Of a stretch of DNA of 64,000 nt, positions 8,291-19,000 are shown in pieces. The stretch covers positions 124,001-188,000 of the forward strand of contig JBBRYS010000004.1 in the NCBI GenBank assembly GCA_038237475.1, given 5' to 3'. Position numbers and translations under genes: made by a program. The DNA comes from JAOAPY01 sp038237475 (lineage in GTDB: Bacteria > Acidobacteriota > Blastocatellia > Pyrinomonadales > Pyrinomonadaceae). The first letter of the stretch is position 1. Every line of letters starts with the position of its first letter. The notes below the pieces were generated by a model. That model was not told the DNA's origin. It made no database searches and saw only the letters and a list, made by a program, of their open reading frames with translations.

Positions 8291-9020
8291 TAGCGAGTGC
8301 GGTAGTCTTACGCTTCGACTTAACCAGTTTCAGCCGCGGCGCCTTTCCCCTGGCTTTACTTTCAATAAATTTCAGCACCCGTTCGCGATACTCGTCCTTG
8401 TATTCAGCCGGTTTGAATTCATCTGCCAGCAGGCTGACGAGATGGCGTGCCATGCTGATCTCCTCTTTGCTCGGCGCACGCCCGGCCGGCTTGGGCAGCC
8501 CTTTGGCCGCAACCACTTCGTCGGAATTTCGCAGCGTCGAAAGGATCAAGTAGCCGTCCTGTGAGCGTATCGCTCCCTGGTACTCCTTGTTTCGCATTAC
8601 CCATTCGACCACGCCTTCGCGCTCTGTCTGGGCGAGTGCTTCAGCGAATGCAAAATAATTCTCTTCATCGCCATCGGGAGCAAGGTAATACGGACGTTCA
8701 TAATACTGTTGCGTTATTTGGTTGCTCGGAACGAATTCAGTAACCGCAATCTCTCTCGATGGTTTTGGCTTAATCGTATCTAGATCCTCATCGGTCAGGA
8801 GCACGAAAGATCCCGGCTCAACTTCATACCCTTTTTGTATTTTTTCCTTTGGTACCTCTGCACCGTCGTCCTGCTTGACCATGTGCTGCTTCACCCGTTC
8901 GCGATGCTTATCCAGAATATTAAAGCGAATACTCTTTTCGCTGACTGCGGAATAAAGCTTGACCGGAAGCCTGGTCGGGCCCAGCTTTATTTCGCCCTTC
9001 CAGATTGCACGCGCTGCCAT
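8232..9020 (-). CDS. ku: Ku protein (first copy)
   Basis: A 262-residue Ku homologue starting MAARAIWKGEIKLGPTRLPV, the typical N-terminus of bacterial Ku. The core motif GYEVEPGSFVLLTDEDLD and YYERPYYLAPDGDEE are present, and a lysine-rich C-terminus follows. The start at 9020 has a purine-rich site (GGAGAGGGAAGAG) directly upstream; the frame opens six codons earlier at 9038. The end overlaps the start of the second Ku gene, so the two are translationally coupled. A zinc-ribbon gene lies 24 bases upstream. The matching ligase is at 23079-24062, not in this cluster. Confidence 0.92.
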   Translation of the reverse strand: MAARAIWKGEIKLGPTRLPVKLYSAVSEKSIRFNILDKHRERVKQHMVKQDDGAEVPKEKIQKGYEVEPGSFVLLTDEDLDTIKPKPSREIAVTEFVPSNQITQQYYERPYYLAPDGDEENYFAFAEALAQTEREGVVEWVMRNKEYQGAIRSQDGYLILSTLRNSDEVVAAKGLPKPAGRAPSKEEISMARHLVSLLADEFKPAEYKDEYRERVLKFIESKARGKAPRLKLVKSKRKTTALASALKKSIAAANKAKEKRAA

Positions 9021-9044
9021 CTCTTCCCTCTCCTCCAATGGACT

Positions 9045-9257
9045 TCAGCCGGCCGCTTGAGTACCACACTTGTAACAGGTCCAACAGACCGTAATCGACT
9101 CACGCCCCAGCTTCATCTGCACGCATTCGCCGCAGAGTGGAGCATCACACTCGCCACAGCGGTGCCCCGTCTCATATAGGTACAACTGATGACACGCCGG
9201 ACAGATTTCCGTACCAGCTTCAAGCCACCAGGGTCCAATGTTCGCTTGTTTTCTCAC
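9045..9257 (-). CDS. Small zinc-ribbon protein
   Basis: A 70-residue protein with four CxxC-type pairs: CPAC, CGEC, CGEC and CWTC followed by CYKC-like spacing (CWTCYKCG). This suggests two zinc sites. The start codon is GTG at 9257. Its position 24 bases upstream of the first Ku gene suggests co-transcription and a link to DNA repair, but no function is established. It is short, though the regular cysteine pattern makes a chance frame unlikely. Confidence 0.7.
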   Translation of the reverse strand: MRKQANIGPWWLEAGTEICPACHQLYLYETGHRCGECDAPLCGECVQMKLGRESITVCWTCYKCGTQAAG

Positions 9258-9304
9258 TCGACGAAGGATCTAGCAGTTTCTGTTCCACTCAATGGGGACT
9301 TTGA

Positions 9305-11584
9305 TTATGAACTCACAATCAACAAAGAAGCGGGGGTCTTTTCAAGCAGGACTTTTACGCTGTGTCCAAAAAACACTCCCTCCCCGGGCCGGACGTTAGC
9401 CCCCAGCACTACCAGCGTATGCTTGCCCTCTTTGATTTGCCGCAGGATAGCCGGCTCAGGAGCCCGCCGCACATGGACCACGGTCTTAACTGAAACGCCT
9501 TCGCGCTTACCCAGGGTTTTGATGTCCTTGAGTAACGCGCGACCGGGCCTCAGGTGCTTGGCGCCGCGCTGCGAGAAGACAGCCTCGTCCATTGGTGGCG
9601 AGACATTTAAGGCCGTGACGCCACAGTTACAGGCTTTCGCTATCGCGATCGCAACTTCCACCGCGCGCCGCGAATAGCTGGTTCCAGTTGTAGGCACGAG
9701 TATGCTCATCGAAGCGAGGCGATCCTCAGCACTTGCGTCGTCCCTGGCGATAGCGATCGCCAGCGCGCCCTTAAAGTCTCGCACGATTTGTTCAATCGAA
9801 CTGCCGAAAGCACCGGGGCTCTTGCCATTTTGCGATAGAGCACCTTCAAGCCCCACAAAGATCATGTCATAGCCATTCTTGAGTTCCGCCAGGATTGCAG
9901 CTGAAGGCTCCTCCACCGCGACACGAGTGTTAAGCTGCGAGGGGGGAGCTGAACTTTCATCTTCGTCGTCATCGGGCTTCTTTTTCTTTGCTGCATCTTT
10001 CCTTTTCGCGTCATTGGCTGCCGCAACGTCAACTGACCATTTGACCCGATCTGCGATACTCGCGCTCAGGACTGCAGGGGTCGATCCCTTCTCGCCCTGG
10101 CCCGAGAGATCTAAAACCGTCGCCATGATCTTCCGGGTGCCGACGAACAACCCACCCAGCAAAGCGGCCAACTCACCGCATTCACTTTTGTCGGCGCCGA
10201 TTAAGAGTCGTTCCAGATGAGGAACAAAATCATTGGCCTCTGCTTCTTCACGCTCCAGCCTATCTTTTTCTGAGCCTGTTGCCGGAATCCGGGAAAGGGC
10301 CCAACGCAGCATAGGTGGCATAATCATGGTGGTGGTAATCGCCATCACGACAATCAAGGTGTAAAAATCTTTCGTCAAAACTCCGATCGAAAGGCCTATC
10401 GTCGCGACGATTACTTCAGTAGTACCACGTGCATTCATACCCACCGCCAGGGCCAGTGCTTCGCGCGTGGTCAGCCCTCCCAACTTTCCTCCAACAAAGC
10501 AGCCGCCAAGCTTCCCTAAACTCGCAATGAGGATCAAGCCGATTGCCAGCTCAAGCTTGTTCACGTCTCTAAGAATAGTGAGATCGATACTGAGGCCGGC
10601 TACGGCAAAAAAGACGGGAGCGAACAGGGCCACGATCACTCCGCGCAACTGCTCGCGAATATGATCCGTCATCATTGGCGACTGTCCTACCAGGATGCCG
10701 GCAACAAAGGCTCCCAGGACTGTGTGAACGCCAATGATGTCGGTCCCGACCGCCATCAGGCACATGAGAATCAGAACTACGGAGAGGACCGAAAACTCGA
10801 TCTGCAGATTATCATTCGTCCAACGGATAATATGCGTGATCAACGTTCGCCCGTAGGTGAAGCTTATGGTCAGGAAGACCAGCGTGCCCGCGACTGTAAA
10901 GCCAACTCCCCTCAAGTTCAGGGCGCCTTCAGCGGCGATACCCGAAATAATTGCCACGATGACCCAGCCGATCGTGTCGTCAATAATCGCCGAAGCCAGG
11001 ATCAACTGACCGATATTGCGGCGCATGAAATCAACTTCCATGATCACCATGGCTACGATTTTGATCGAGGATATGGAAAGTGCCGTAGCCAGAAAGAGAG
11101 AGGTCACCAACCTCTTATCGGGCGCCGGCAGCAACCAGTCAGGCAGCATTTCTCCCAGGGCGAGGCCACACGCGAATGGCACCACAATGCCGGAAATCGA
11201 TGAGAAGAAAGCCATGCGCTTGCGGCGCCGCACGATCGCGAAGTTGGTTTCCATTCCGGCCAACAGAAGCAGCATGAGGATGCCAACCTGAGACAAGCCC
11301 TCAATCATCTTCTTCAATTCAGGGCTATCGGGAAATATCAAGTGATGGGCGCCCGGCCATAAATTTCCAAAAACGGTTGGGCCAATGATGATGCCGGCGA
11401 CCAGTTGGCCCAGGACCTCCGGCTGGCGGATGCGAAGCATCAGCTCGCCTAAAAACCGTCCAACCACGAGCATCAGGACTATCTCGGCGAAGAAAATTAT
11501 AACTGTGTGATCGGAATGAATGGCCTTCTCACCCTCAACCAGAAGGAGAGATAGAAAAGTCGGCAAGGTAGAATAGGCAAACAT
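9305..11584 (-). CDS. CPA2-type sodium/proton antiporter with C-terminal universal-stress domain
   Basis: A protein of about 759 residues. The first 430 form a cation:proton antiporter-2 transporter with about 12 membrane segments; ASAIIDDTIGW contains the conserved aspartate pair of the ion-binding site. A charged linker (KKKKPDDDEDESS) follows, and the last 150 residues form a UspA-like domain (ASMSILVPTTGTSYSRRAVE, then LVVLGANVRPGEG). Such fusions exchange Na+ or K+ for H+ and may sense nucleotides through the Usp domain. I chose the ATG at 11584 because homologues lack the preceding basic residues; other starts are possible. It is monocistronic in appearance. Confidence 0.88.
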   Translation of the reverse strand: MFAYSTLPTFLSLLLVEGEKAIHSDHTVIIFFAEIVLMLVVGRFLGELMLRIRQPEVLGQLVAGIIIGPTVFGNLWPGAHHLIFPDSPELKKMIEGLSQVGILMLLLLAGMETNFAIVRRRKRMAFFSSISGIVVPFACGLALGEMLPDWLLPAPDKRLVTSLFLATALSISSIKIVAMVIMEVDFMRRNIGQLILASAIIDDTIGWVIVAIISGIAAEGALNLRGVGFTVAGTLVFLTISFTYGRTLITHIIRWTNDNLQIEFSVLSVVLILMCLMAVGTDIIGVHTVLGAFVAGILVGQSPMMTDHIREQLRGVIVALFAPVFFAVAGLSIDLTILRDVNKLELAIGLILIASLGKLGGCFVGGKLGGLTTREALALAVGMNARGTTEVIVATIGLSIGVLTKDFYTLIVVMAITTTMIMPPMLRWALSRIPATGSEKDRLEREEAEANDFVPHLERLLIGADKSECGELAALLGGLFVGTRKIMATVLDLSGQGEKGSTPAVLSASIADRVKWSVDVAAANDAKRKDAAKKKKPDDDEDESSAPPSQLNTRVAVEEPSAAILAELKNGYDMIFVGLEGALSQNGKSPGAFGSSIEQIVRDFKGALAIAIARDDASAEDRLASMSILVPTTGTSYSRRAVEVAIAIAKACNCGVTALNVSPPMDEAVFSQRGAKHLRPGRALLKDIKTLGKREGVSVKTVVHVRRAPEPAILRQIKEGKHTLVVLGANVRPGEGVFFGHSVKVLLEKTPASLLIVSS

Positions 11585-12022
11585 TAGCGTCGCAGTGCCG
11601 ACTTTTCCGCAGTAGAATCTGTAGCTGAATCGCGTCTCTCGAACCAATCAGCTTACGTTGGAGTTGGGTCTTCCAAGTATTTCTTTCCAGCGAACAGTGA
11701 ACTATTCCGTTGCATGTTGCAATCGGGATGCCGCCAGGCCTTTCATCAGTCGCGCGACGTTGAATCTTCGCGGGAGACCGGGATAACGACTCCAAGTCCA
11801 GACATATTGGCTGGGGCGAGTCGTGTTGTGATGCTTCTGCTGTACACCTTTGTTCCAAATCCTCGCAGCAACCCGCCCCATTTCAATACAACACTTCGAC
11901 CACTCTGAGCCAGTGGCTTCAATTGCGGACAGACGCGTAGATGTGTATGATCTCCCGGCTCTCAGTGCAATCCACGCACACCATTCCAAGACAAAACAGA
12001 ATTACAGGAGATACCCCTAAGA
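11585..12022. other. Intergenic gap between divergent genes
   Basis: No recognisable gene. It should contain the promoters of the antiporter and of the small secreted protein. An AGGAG motif at 12006-12010 precedes the ATG at 12023 by about 12 bases. Confidence 0.4.
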
Positions 12023-12370
12023 ATGTTACGAAAGACTTTTGGCAGATTACCCTTGCTCACTTGTGCCCTCATTCTGATGAGCTTCGCCGTGAGCTATGCA
12101 TACACCAACGCAAGCTACACTTTCAAGGTGCATAACAAAACCAAAAACAAGATCGTAAAGCTATTGGCGTCGGAAGACGGCAAGGCCTACGCTAACTTTG
12201 ACATTGGCGCCGGCATCGAACCGGGCGAAACGATGACGCTCGAATGGGACAAGTCAACCGACGAAGGCAACTGCGAATGGCACTTCAAGGCTGTGTTTGA
12301 CGATCAGGAAGAGTCAGAACCCGCCCCGTTCGACTTTTGTGAAAAGAACCTCGTGCTGGAATTCAACTAA
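12023..12370 (+). CDS. Small secreted protein of unknown function
   Basis: A 115-residue protein with a clear signal peptide (LPLLTCALILMSFAVSYA) and an acidic mature part of about 90 residues. The pattern YTFKVHNKTKNKIVKLLAS and a later pair of cysteines (GNCEW, FDFCEKN) suggest a compact beta-sandwich periplasmic protein. I do not recognise a named family. A strong terminator follows at once, so it is a single-gene transcript. Confidence 0.75.
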   Translation: MLRKTFGRLPLLTCALILMSFAVSYAYTNASYTFKVHNKTKNKIVKLLASEDGKAYANFDIGAGIEPGETMTLEWDKSTDEGNCEWHFKAVFDDQEESEPAPFDFCEKNLVLEFN

Positions 12371-12394
12371 ACGATTTCCCGAGGTCGTTAAAAG

Positions 12395-12426
12395 AAAGCC
12401 CCTGCTGTTTACGGCAGGGGCTTTTG
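12395..12426 (+). terminator. Rho-independent terminator
   Basis: A perfect 11-base-pair stem (12395-12405 with 12414-12424, AAAGCCCCTGC/GCAGGGGCTTT) with an 8-base loop, ending in four T residues. It lies 24 bases after the secreted protein gene. The stem is also flanked by A on the other side, so it may terminate in both directions, including addA transcripts. Confidence 0.88.
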
Positions 12427-12483
12427 AATTTCTCCAAAATTCTGCAATGAAGTTCCGGCCTAATCCGCAGCTGAGCGCCGTGA

Positions 12484-15400
12484 TCAAATCCTCAACAGGA
12501 CCGCCGTCGCATTCATCGAAGTAGCTTTGGCGATCGCCTCAGCGTACAGTCCTGCTTGTTTCTGGTACTCAGCCAGCCTGCCTGACACTTCAAAGTCAGT
12601 TTTGAAATCTACCACGGTCCAACCACTTGCTTCACGAAAAGCGAGGTCAATCACGCCTTCTACTATCACGCCATCTGCCAGCCGGAGCATGAGAGGGACT
12701 TCGCGCCGGAACTCTCTGCTGCGAGCCGCTCGTTGCATCAGGGGGTGAGCCAGCGCAGTCACAACCGTTTCAGCCCCGGCGATAATTTCTTCTTCCGATG
12801 CACCAAAGATTCTTCCCTGCGCCCGGGCCATCTGCTCAATCTGTGTGCGGTCAGCGGCGAGTGACGTGACCGCGAGGATCGCATGGACCAATGTGCCAAA
12901 GCGCTTGCCGTGTGGCCGCCTGAAATCAATGGCCACCGCTTCGACGCTGACTTCAGCGGCTAATGCTGTTGGCACGCTCACTTGCTCGCCTACTTCATCG
13001 GTCCGAGCCAGCGCCTGGGCAGTTGCAGTCACCACCTTCCATTCGGGAACAGCCGCCAACTGGCGAGTTGCGGCGCGAACTCTTTGCCATTCGTCATGAG
13101 AACGAATTCCCTCCTCGGATCGCACTTTGCCCTCATCTTCTCGCAGGAACTCCGTCAGTCGTGAACTCGATCGAACCGCACTGCCCGGCGGAGCCAGCAC
13201 AGAAGGATCCCACCAGACCACTCGATGCTCGCCAGCGGCTGGCCGGTGCAAGCCAGGACTTACTGATCCGATGCGGCGAGCGGCATTTGGCGGGCGATCG
13301 ACAACCGTGTCCTCACCAAACTTTGGACAGCCCGGCGGTTGTTTTGTTTCGGGGTTGAAGCTGTCCTCGTCTGCCGAATACAACACCGGATTCAACGTCG
13401 CGAGCCAGCCTTCGTAAGGACCATCTCCAACGGCGCAGACTACCAAGAGATCACGGGCACGAGTCGCCGCCACATAAAGAACCCGCGCAGCTTCTTCCTG
13501 CTCGATCCTCTCTTCATCAGACGCATGTTCCTGAACTTCTCTAGGTGTGCAACCGGCAAGTCGCATGGCACACAGCCCGGCCGCCTGATCAACCCACCTC
13601 GATGGCTCGCGCGTATCCTTGGCAGTGATGTCCACCAGAACAACCACAGGGAACTCAAGACCTTTAGCCTTGTGGACAGTCATAATGCGCACGCCATCCA
13701 CGCCTTCTTCCATTATCGGAGCATCGCCGACATCGCCGTTCTCGGCCTGTTCGTCAAGCCAATTCACAAACGAGCGAAATGAAATCAAGCCATTGCGCTC
13801 AGCCCGGCGAGCCATGTCCGTGAGACGCATGATGTTCGCCAGCGCCTGCTCACCGGTGGACCAGTTGGCAAAGCCTGCGTGCGCTCTGGTTTCTGCCAGC
13901 AACAGTTGCATGGTTTCGGCAATCGCGCGTCGGTTGCGTTCAAGATGCAGCTCACGCAGGATTCCCAAAGCTTCCACGACTTCATGCAAAGAGTCCGGCA
14001 GATCTTCGGGCGGCGTGCGGAAGGGATGAAAGCTCGAACAGAGAGTGCGATAAGACAGCAACTGCGCATCGGTGAAACCGAAGAGCGGACCGCGTAAAGT
14101 AGCAAACACGGCTAGGTCATCGTCAGGCCATTCGATCGCGGTCAGCGCGTTGCGAATGGCCTCCACTTCTTCGCGAGAATGGAAAGAGCTGCCGCCCACC
14201 AACAGGTGCGGTATTTGATAACTCTCGAGGGCCTGCACATAGTCTCGAGTTACATCGGTGGAGTAATGACGCAATCGTCTGAACAGAAGACAGACATGCC
14301 TGGCTTGCAGGGGCACCCGCTCGGTTGCCTGGCCTCGCTGCGTCACGGTCCAGCCACTATCGTTGATGAGCCAACTAAGAAATGCCGCGACATCCCGAGG
14401 CTGCGACTCATTGATCTTCCAGTCTACTACCCGGCCATAGTCTCCATATGGCTGAGAGACAGGCAAGGCCACAATTGCAGGCTGTGTCGCGGGCCCAACC
14501 CGATCAGGCAGCAGTGGAACATAGTGCGCTTGTGTCAATGACTCCTGCGCCATGACCGGCGCGAACGCAGCATTAACCGCCAGCTGAATTTCAGGCACCG
14601 CGCGAAAGCTCACATTCAAATCGACGAGGGCGCCGCCCGAAGCGACGACCTTTTGTTTCACCTCCTGATAAAGCGCCACGTCGGCGCGCCGAAACCGATA
14701 GATAGACTGTTTCGGATCGCCAACAATGAAGAGTTTCCCGGGAACGATGTGCACTGAGCGCCAGTCGCGCTCGTCCGGGTCGTCTGCTCCCAACAACATC
14801 AGGATCTCGGCTTGCAGTGGATCAGTATCCTGAAATTCATCGACGAAGATATGACTGAAGCGGCGCTGCAGCTCGATACGAATATCGCGATCATCCCGGA
14901 CGAGGCTGCGAGCGCGCAGCAGCAAGTCAAGGAAATCAAGATAGCCTGCACGCTCCTTCAACTCTTCGAAGCGCTCGACGACTTCCCATAATTCTTCGCG
15001 CAACCGCGGGGCGAGATCGGCGCCTGACTTGTCGACAAAGTCTTTCACCCGCGTTTTAAGAATGTCGCGCCGGTTTCTCAAATCATCCGCAGGGAAATCG
15101 TCTCGGCCATAGTAGGCTTTCCAGTCCCTGGCCCTGCCCCAGCTCCCAAGCAGACCGAACAAACGCGCTTCGATGCCGTCGTAGTCACGCGGTTCGCCTA
15201 GCGTTTCAATCCTGGTCAGCTCGGCTACATAGTGTTTCAGGTAGACGAGTGATTTGGTCAGCCATTGATCCTGCCGGCCCTTGTCAGACCACCTGCCAAG
15301 CTCCTGCATCTCGAGTATCAGTTCGTCGATCTCCTCATCGCGCGCGAACCCAGCATAAGGCTTCCATGCCGCAGTAAAGTCTCTTTCCTTTACCAACTCC

Positions 15401-16017
15401 CAGGCGGCGTGGCGCAGCACAGGTTTGGGTCCGCTTTCGCCAGGCCGGCGAGCCAGGGTTGCGCTGCGTCCACCTCCGAATTCTTTCCGCTGCGGCCGCC
15501 GCAAAATGCGACGAACTCCTTCAGCGGGTGAGGCCAGCTGTGCTTCAAACCAGCGCTCGAAGGCTACTTCGAAGAGCGGATAACTCATGTCATCAGGAGC
15601 CACTTGAAACAAGGGGTCGATGCCCGCTTCAACCGGATGTTCACGCAACAGGTCCGCGCAAAAAGAATGAATCGTCCCGATGCGTGCCTCTTCCAGCTCC
15701 TGCACTGCCTGGCGCAAAAACTCTGTCACCGGAACTGAATCGGCAAACTCCTCGCGCGCCAGTTCGATGGCCGAGCGCAGCCGCAACTTCAACTCACCCG
15801 CTGCGAATTCGGTAAACGTGACCGCGACAATATCCGCCAGCCTGACTCGCCCGGAGGTGATTCCCGCGAGGATTCTGCCCACCAAAGCGCTTGTCTTACC
15901 GGTCCCGGCCGCCGCTTCAACCACCAGAGTTGTATCCAGATCTTCGCGGATGCGATCGCGCGCCGCTTGATCGGCGAGCGCTGTAACTTTCCTGATGCTG
16001 CCTCTCTTCTTTGTCAT
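12484..16017 (-). CDS. addA: AddA-type helicase-nuclease (UvrD/RecB family)
   Basis: A 1177-residue protein. Walker A is EAAAGTGKTSALV (GTGKT at residues 38-42), the Walker B/DExx motif is FVDEFQDTDPLQ, and motif V/VI is seen as IMTVHKAKGLEFPVVVL. The last 200 residues hold a PD-(D/E)xK nuclease (RFGTLVHAILAV, then EGVIDLAF and WTVVDFKTD). This is the layout of AddA, the helicase and nuclease subunit that processes double-strand breaks for RecA. Its start overlaps the stop of addB by four bases (ATGA), showing coupled translation. It is an alternative to the NHEJ genes nearby for repairing breaks. Confidence 0.92.
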   Translation of the reverse strand: MTKKRGSIRKVTALADQAARDRIREDLDTTLVVEAAAGTGKTSALVGRILAGITSGRVRLADIVAVTFTEFAAGELKLRLRSAIELAREEFADSVPVTEFLRQAVQELEEARIGTIHSFCADLLREHPVEAGIDPLFQVAPDDMSYPLFEVAFERWFEAQLASPAEGVRRILRRPQRKEFGGGRSATLARRPGESGPKPVLRHAAWELVKERDFTAAWKPYAGFARDEEIDELILEMQELGRWSDKGRQDQWLTKSLVYLKHYVAELTRIETLGEPRDYDGIEARLFGLLGSWGRARDWKAYYGRDDFPADDLRNRRDILKTRVKDFVDKSGADLAPRLREELWEVVERFEELKERAGYLDFLDLLLRARSLVRDDRDIRIELQRRFSHIFVDEFQDTDPLQAEILMLLGADDPDERDWRSVHIVPGKLFIVGDPKQSIYRFRRADVALYQEVKQKVVASGGALVDLNVSFRAVPEIQLAVNAAFAPVMAQESLTQAHYVPLLPDRVGPATQPAIVALPVSQPYGDYGRVVDWKINESQPRDVAAFLSWLINDSGWTVTQRGQATERVPLQARHVCLLFRRLRHYSTDVTRDYVQALESYQIPHLLVGGSSFHSREEVEAIRNALTAIEWPDDDLAVFATLRGPLFGFTDAQLLSYRTLCSSFHPFRTPPEDLPDSLHEVVEALGILRELHLERNRRAIAETMQLLLAETRAHAGFANWSTGEQALANIMRLTDMARRAERNGLISFRSFVNWLDEQAENGDVGDAPIMEEGVDGVRIMTVHKAKGLEFPVVVLVDITAKDTREPSRWVDQAAGLCAMRLAGCTPREVQEHASDEERIEQEEAARVLYVAATRARDLLVVCAVGDGPYEGWLATLNPVLYSADEDSFNPETKQPPGCPKFGEDTVVDRPPNAARRIGSVSPGLHRPAAGEHRVVWWDPSVLAPPGSAVRSSSRLTEFLREDEGKVRSEEGIRSHDEWQRVRAATRQLAAVPEWKVVTATAQALARTDEVGEQVSVPTALAAEVSVEAVAIDFRRPHGKRFGTLVHAILAVTSLAADRTQIEQMARAQGRIFGASEEEIIAGAETVVTALAHPLMQRAARSREFRREVPLMLRLADGVIVEGVIDLAFREASGWTVVDFKTDFEVSGRLAEYQKQAGLYAEAIAKATSMNATAVLLRI

Positions 16018-19000
16018 GGCAGCTCCCTCATCGCCTTAATCTGGACCAGACGATCGCGCGGCTTGAGGTGGCTCCGTCGTTCTTCAAAGCTTCCGCAGAC
16101 CGCCAGGAAATCACACCAACGACAGGCGCCTTCGTCCGGTGCGACCGGCAAGAAAGCATCCGCCAGCGACTGCCGAATGGTGATCAGCACCGTATTGAGT
16201 ATTTGAATGTTTTCTTCATTGAGATCCACGACGCGGTCCTGATATCCGCCCACCGAGGTGCAGTAATAAAGGCGACCCGACTCAACTTCACCGGCCAGCA
16301 ATTCCCGACTGGCGAGCGCATAAAGTAAAGGCTGCAGATATCTGCCGCCGCCAACAATCGTCCGGTCATCGGCGTAGGCACGGCCAGTTTTATGATCTGT
16401 CACCCGGTAACGATCACTGCCCTGCCTCTCGATCATGTCGATCGAACCGCGCAGCTTCAGATCGCCGATCACTGCCACCGGCTCATCCACGCTAGCCGGA
16501 TCACTGGACCGCGGCCCGCGATCACTCAAACCAAATGAAAGCTCAAACTTGTCGGGGATCCAACCGTCGGCTTCGTCTGCCATGCGCCTCAGCCACTCAC
16601 GCAAGTCCGCTTTGATGCTGTTGATGCCGTCCTGCCAAACGCGGGGAATCGCCGGCGCCAGGTCGTCTTCGTACTGCGCCGCCAGACGATGGAGTGAAAT
16701 TTCAATCAGAGCAAAAGCTGCCGGCAAAGAATCCAGCCCCAGCGGCAACAAGCCTTCAGCCTTTAATGCCGTCAACACCTCATACTGCGTTTCATGAAAA
16801 AGCGAACCACGGGTCAGTGGATCGATCATTTCAATCGCTGCTGGTTCCTGGCGCAATTCGAGACGCAGGATGGCACTGAGAAAGAACCGGTAAGGACAAT
16901 TGGAATAATTTTGCAGGGCGGTGGCTGAAAATGATCGCGCGGAAAACTGATGCCTGGCTAGGCTCTGCCGCGCGAGTTCATCCGCATCGACGAGTCCGTC
17001 ATTAGGTGTCCAACGACGCAGCCAACGCCGGCTGCGCGCGCGCAACGCACGAGCCAGGTGCTGGTTCGCCGTCAACAGGTAATGCGCGCGGCCAGTTGTC
17101 TGGTCATCCTGCTCATCAACCAGGCTTGCGAGTAACGCCAAATCGTATTCAGCTTCGTCGATGGCCGACTCCGGCTGTTCGGGCGCCGGCCAGCCCAACC
17201 GCGCCCGCGTCGTCGACTCCGCCCGGGCGGCAATCTCTTCAAAACCTGGCAACGATCCTTCAGCCGCGCGCAGAGCTTCCAAAACATAAAATGAAGGCAC
17301 GCGTGGCCGGGACTGCTGCACGTCAATGCGTGGATAGGAAAGATGGATCCGATCGCGCGCCGCGCCTACTGCGAGCCGCAGACTGAGCCTTTCAACATCC
17401 AACTGGTCACGACGAGTTGTAAGATGGATTGGTTCACGCTGGCGATCAGGCAGAATGGGATCTTCGACAATCTTGCGCGGAAAAATTCGCTCCGCCAAAC
17501 CAGGAATAAAGACCAGGCTGAAGGAAAGCCCACGAGCTGCTTCAACGGGACCAATAAAGACGCATCCGTGCCTCCGCTTCGGCGGCTTTACTCCCAGGTC
17601 GTGCAAGCGCGCCTGGAGAATCAGTCGCACTTCGTAAAGATTTACCGGACCCACCGAACCCATCGGCTCGAGCTCCGCAAAAGTAGCGAGCACTCCCTCC
17701 GGCCGGCGCAGAGCATTGACGGCAAGCTCGCGGAGATGGGCCAGCCACTCGCTCCAAGTTGCTTGTTGAGGCAAGGCGTCGAGACGCGAAATCAGCGGTA
17801 ACGCATATGAGCGCAACGATTCCAGATCGCTGGCTTGTCGTTTGATCGAGGCGAGCCGAGCTTCATCCTCAGGCATAGCTTCTTTCGCTCGTAATTCGAA
17901 TTCATTTGCCAGACCGTCGAGCCTGCGCTGCCAGCGATCCTTCCCTCCAATCACTGCCGAATCGACGAGCAAACGCTCCCAGCGAGCTGGTGCTCGCAAA
18001 GCTCCGGCAATGACGATTTTCTCTTCGGGCTCTGCTACTAGCGATGAACTATTCTCTTCGGAGTCTTCATCAAATGCGGCGATTTCAACGCTGAGCTCAT
18101 CCTCGGGTGGGACCCACTTTGCCTCAACATCTTTCCCGGCCTCTGGTTCCGGCACCTGGCCCAGCGACAAGTATTCAGAGAAGGCCCGGGCTGACAAGCC
18201 TTCGGCGGCACACGAGAGGAGCGAGAGCATGGCCCGTCCGGCCGGATTGGGAGCGGTGGTGCCTCTGACAAAGTATGCGGGGATCTCCGCTCGCGCGAGC
18301 GCTTCCTCCAAATGAGCGCGGTACTCACCCGGAGAGTTGAGCAACACGGCTACCTGGTCGAACGGTACGCCTCGCGCTGCGGCAGCTTGAATACTGCGCA
18401 CAATCTCCACGCATTCTCGCGGCTCGCCCGGCCAGTTTTGTAGAGTTACCGTCTCATCGAGCGGCGTGCGTGGCGGCGCGGAGTCTTTAAACAGATGCCG
18501 TTTCACCAACGACAGGCTGTTCGAGCCGGCAGCGGCTGGGTTCTCTTCACCGGTCTTACTTCTCTTACATCCCAGCGATTCTTCCAGCGCTGCAAGCGTT
18601 CGCTCGTCTCCCTCCGGCACAGTCGCCAGCACCGTGGCGGACCTCGCCCCGAGTTCGCGTACCAATTCGCTTTCCAAAGTCCCTCTCAGCGCGACATCGA
18701 GTAGCAGGAAGGGGCGCTGCAGATATGCGACGTTCTCAGGCAGTTCGAGCGACTCAATAGCGGTACGGAACAACACTGCTCGATCTGAAAGTTTGGCCGC
18801 TCGCAGTTCGGCATCAACAAGTTTCGCGATGGCGGCCAGGTCTGGCCCTACACGCGGCAAGCGCGCAATCGACTCCTCCGCAACTTCATTTAGGCGTAAC
18901 TCTTCAAGCGTCTTAGCAACCGCGATAGGAAACCCGGGCCGCGTCGCCACGGGCTTGAAGTACTTCAACTTTCCTGCCGCCTGCAGACCATGAATTGCGC

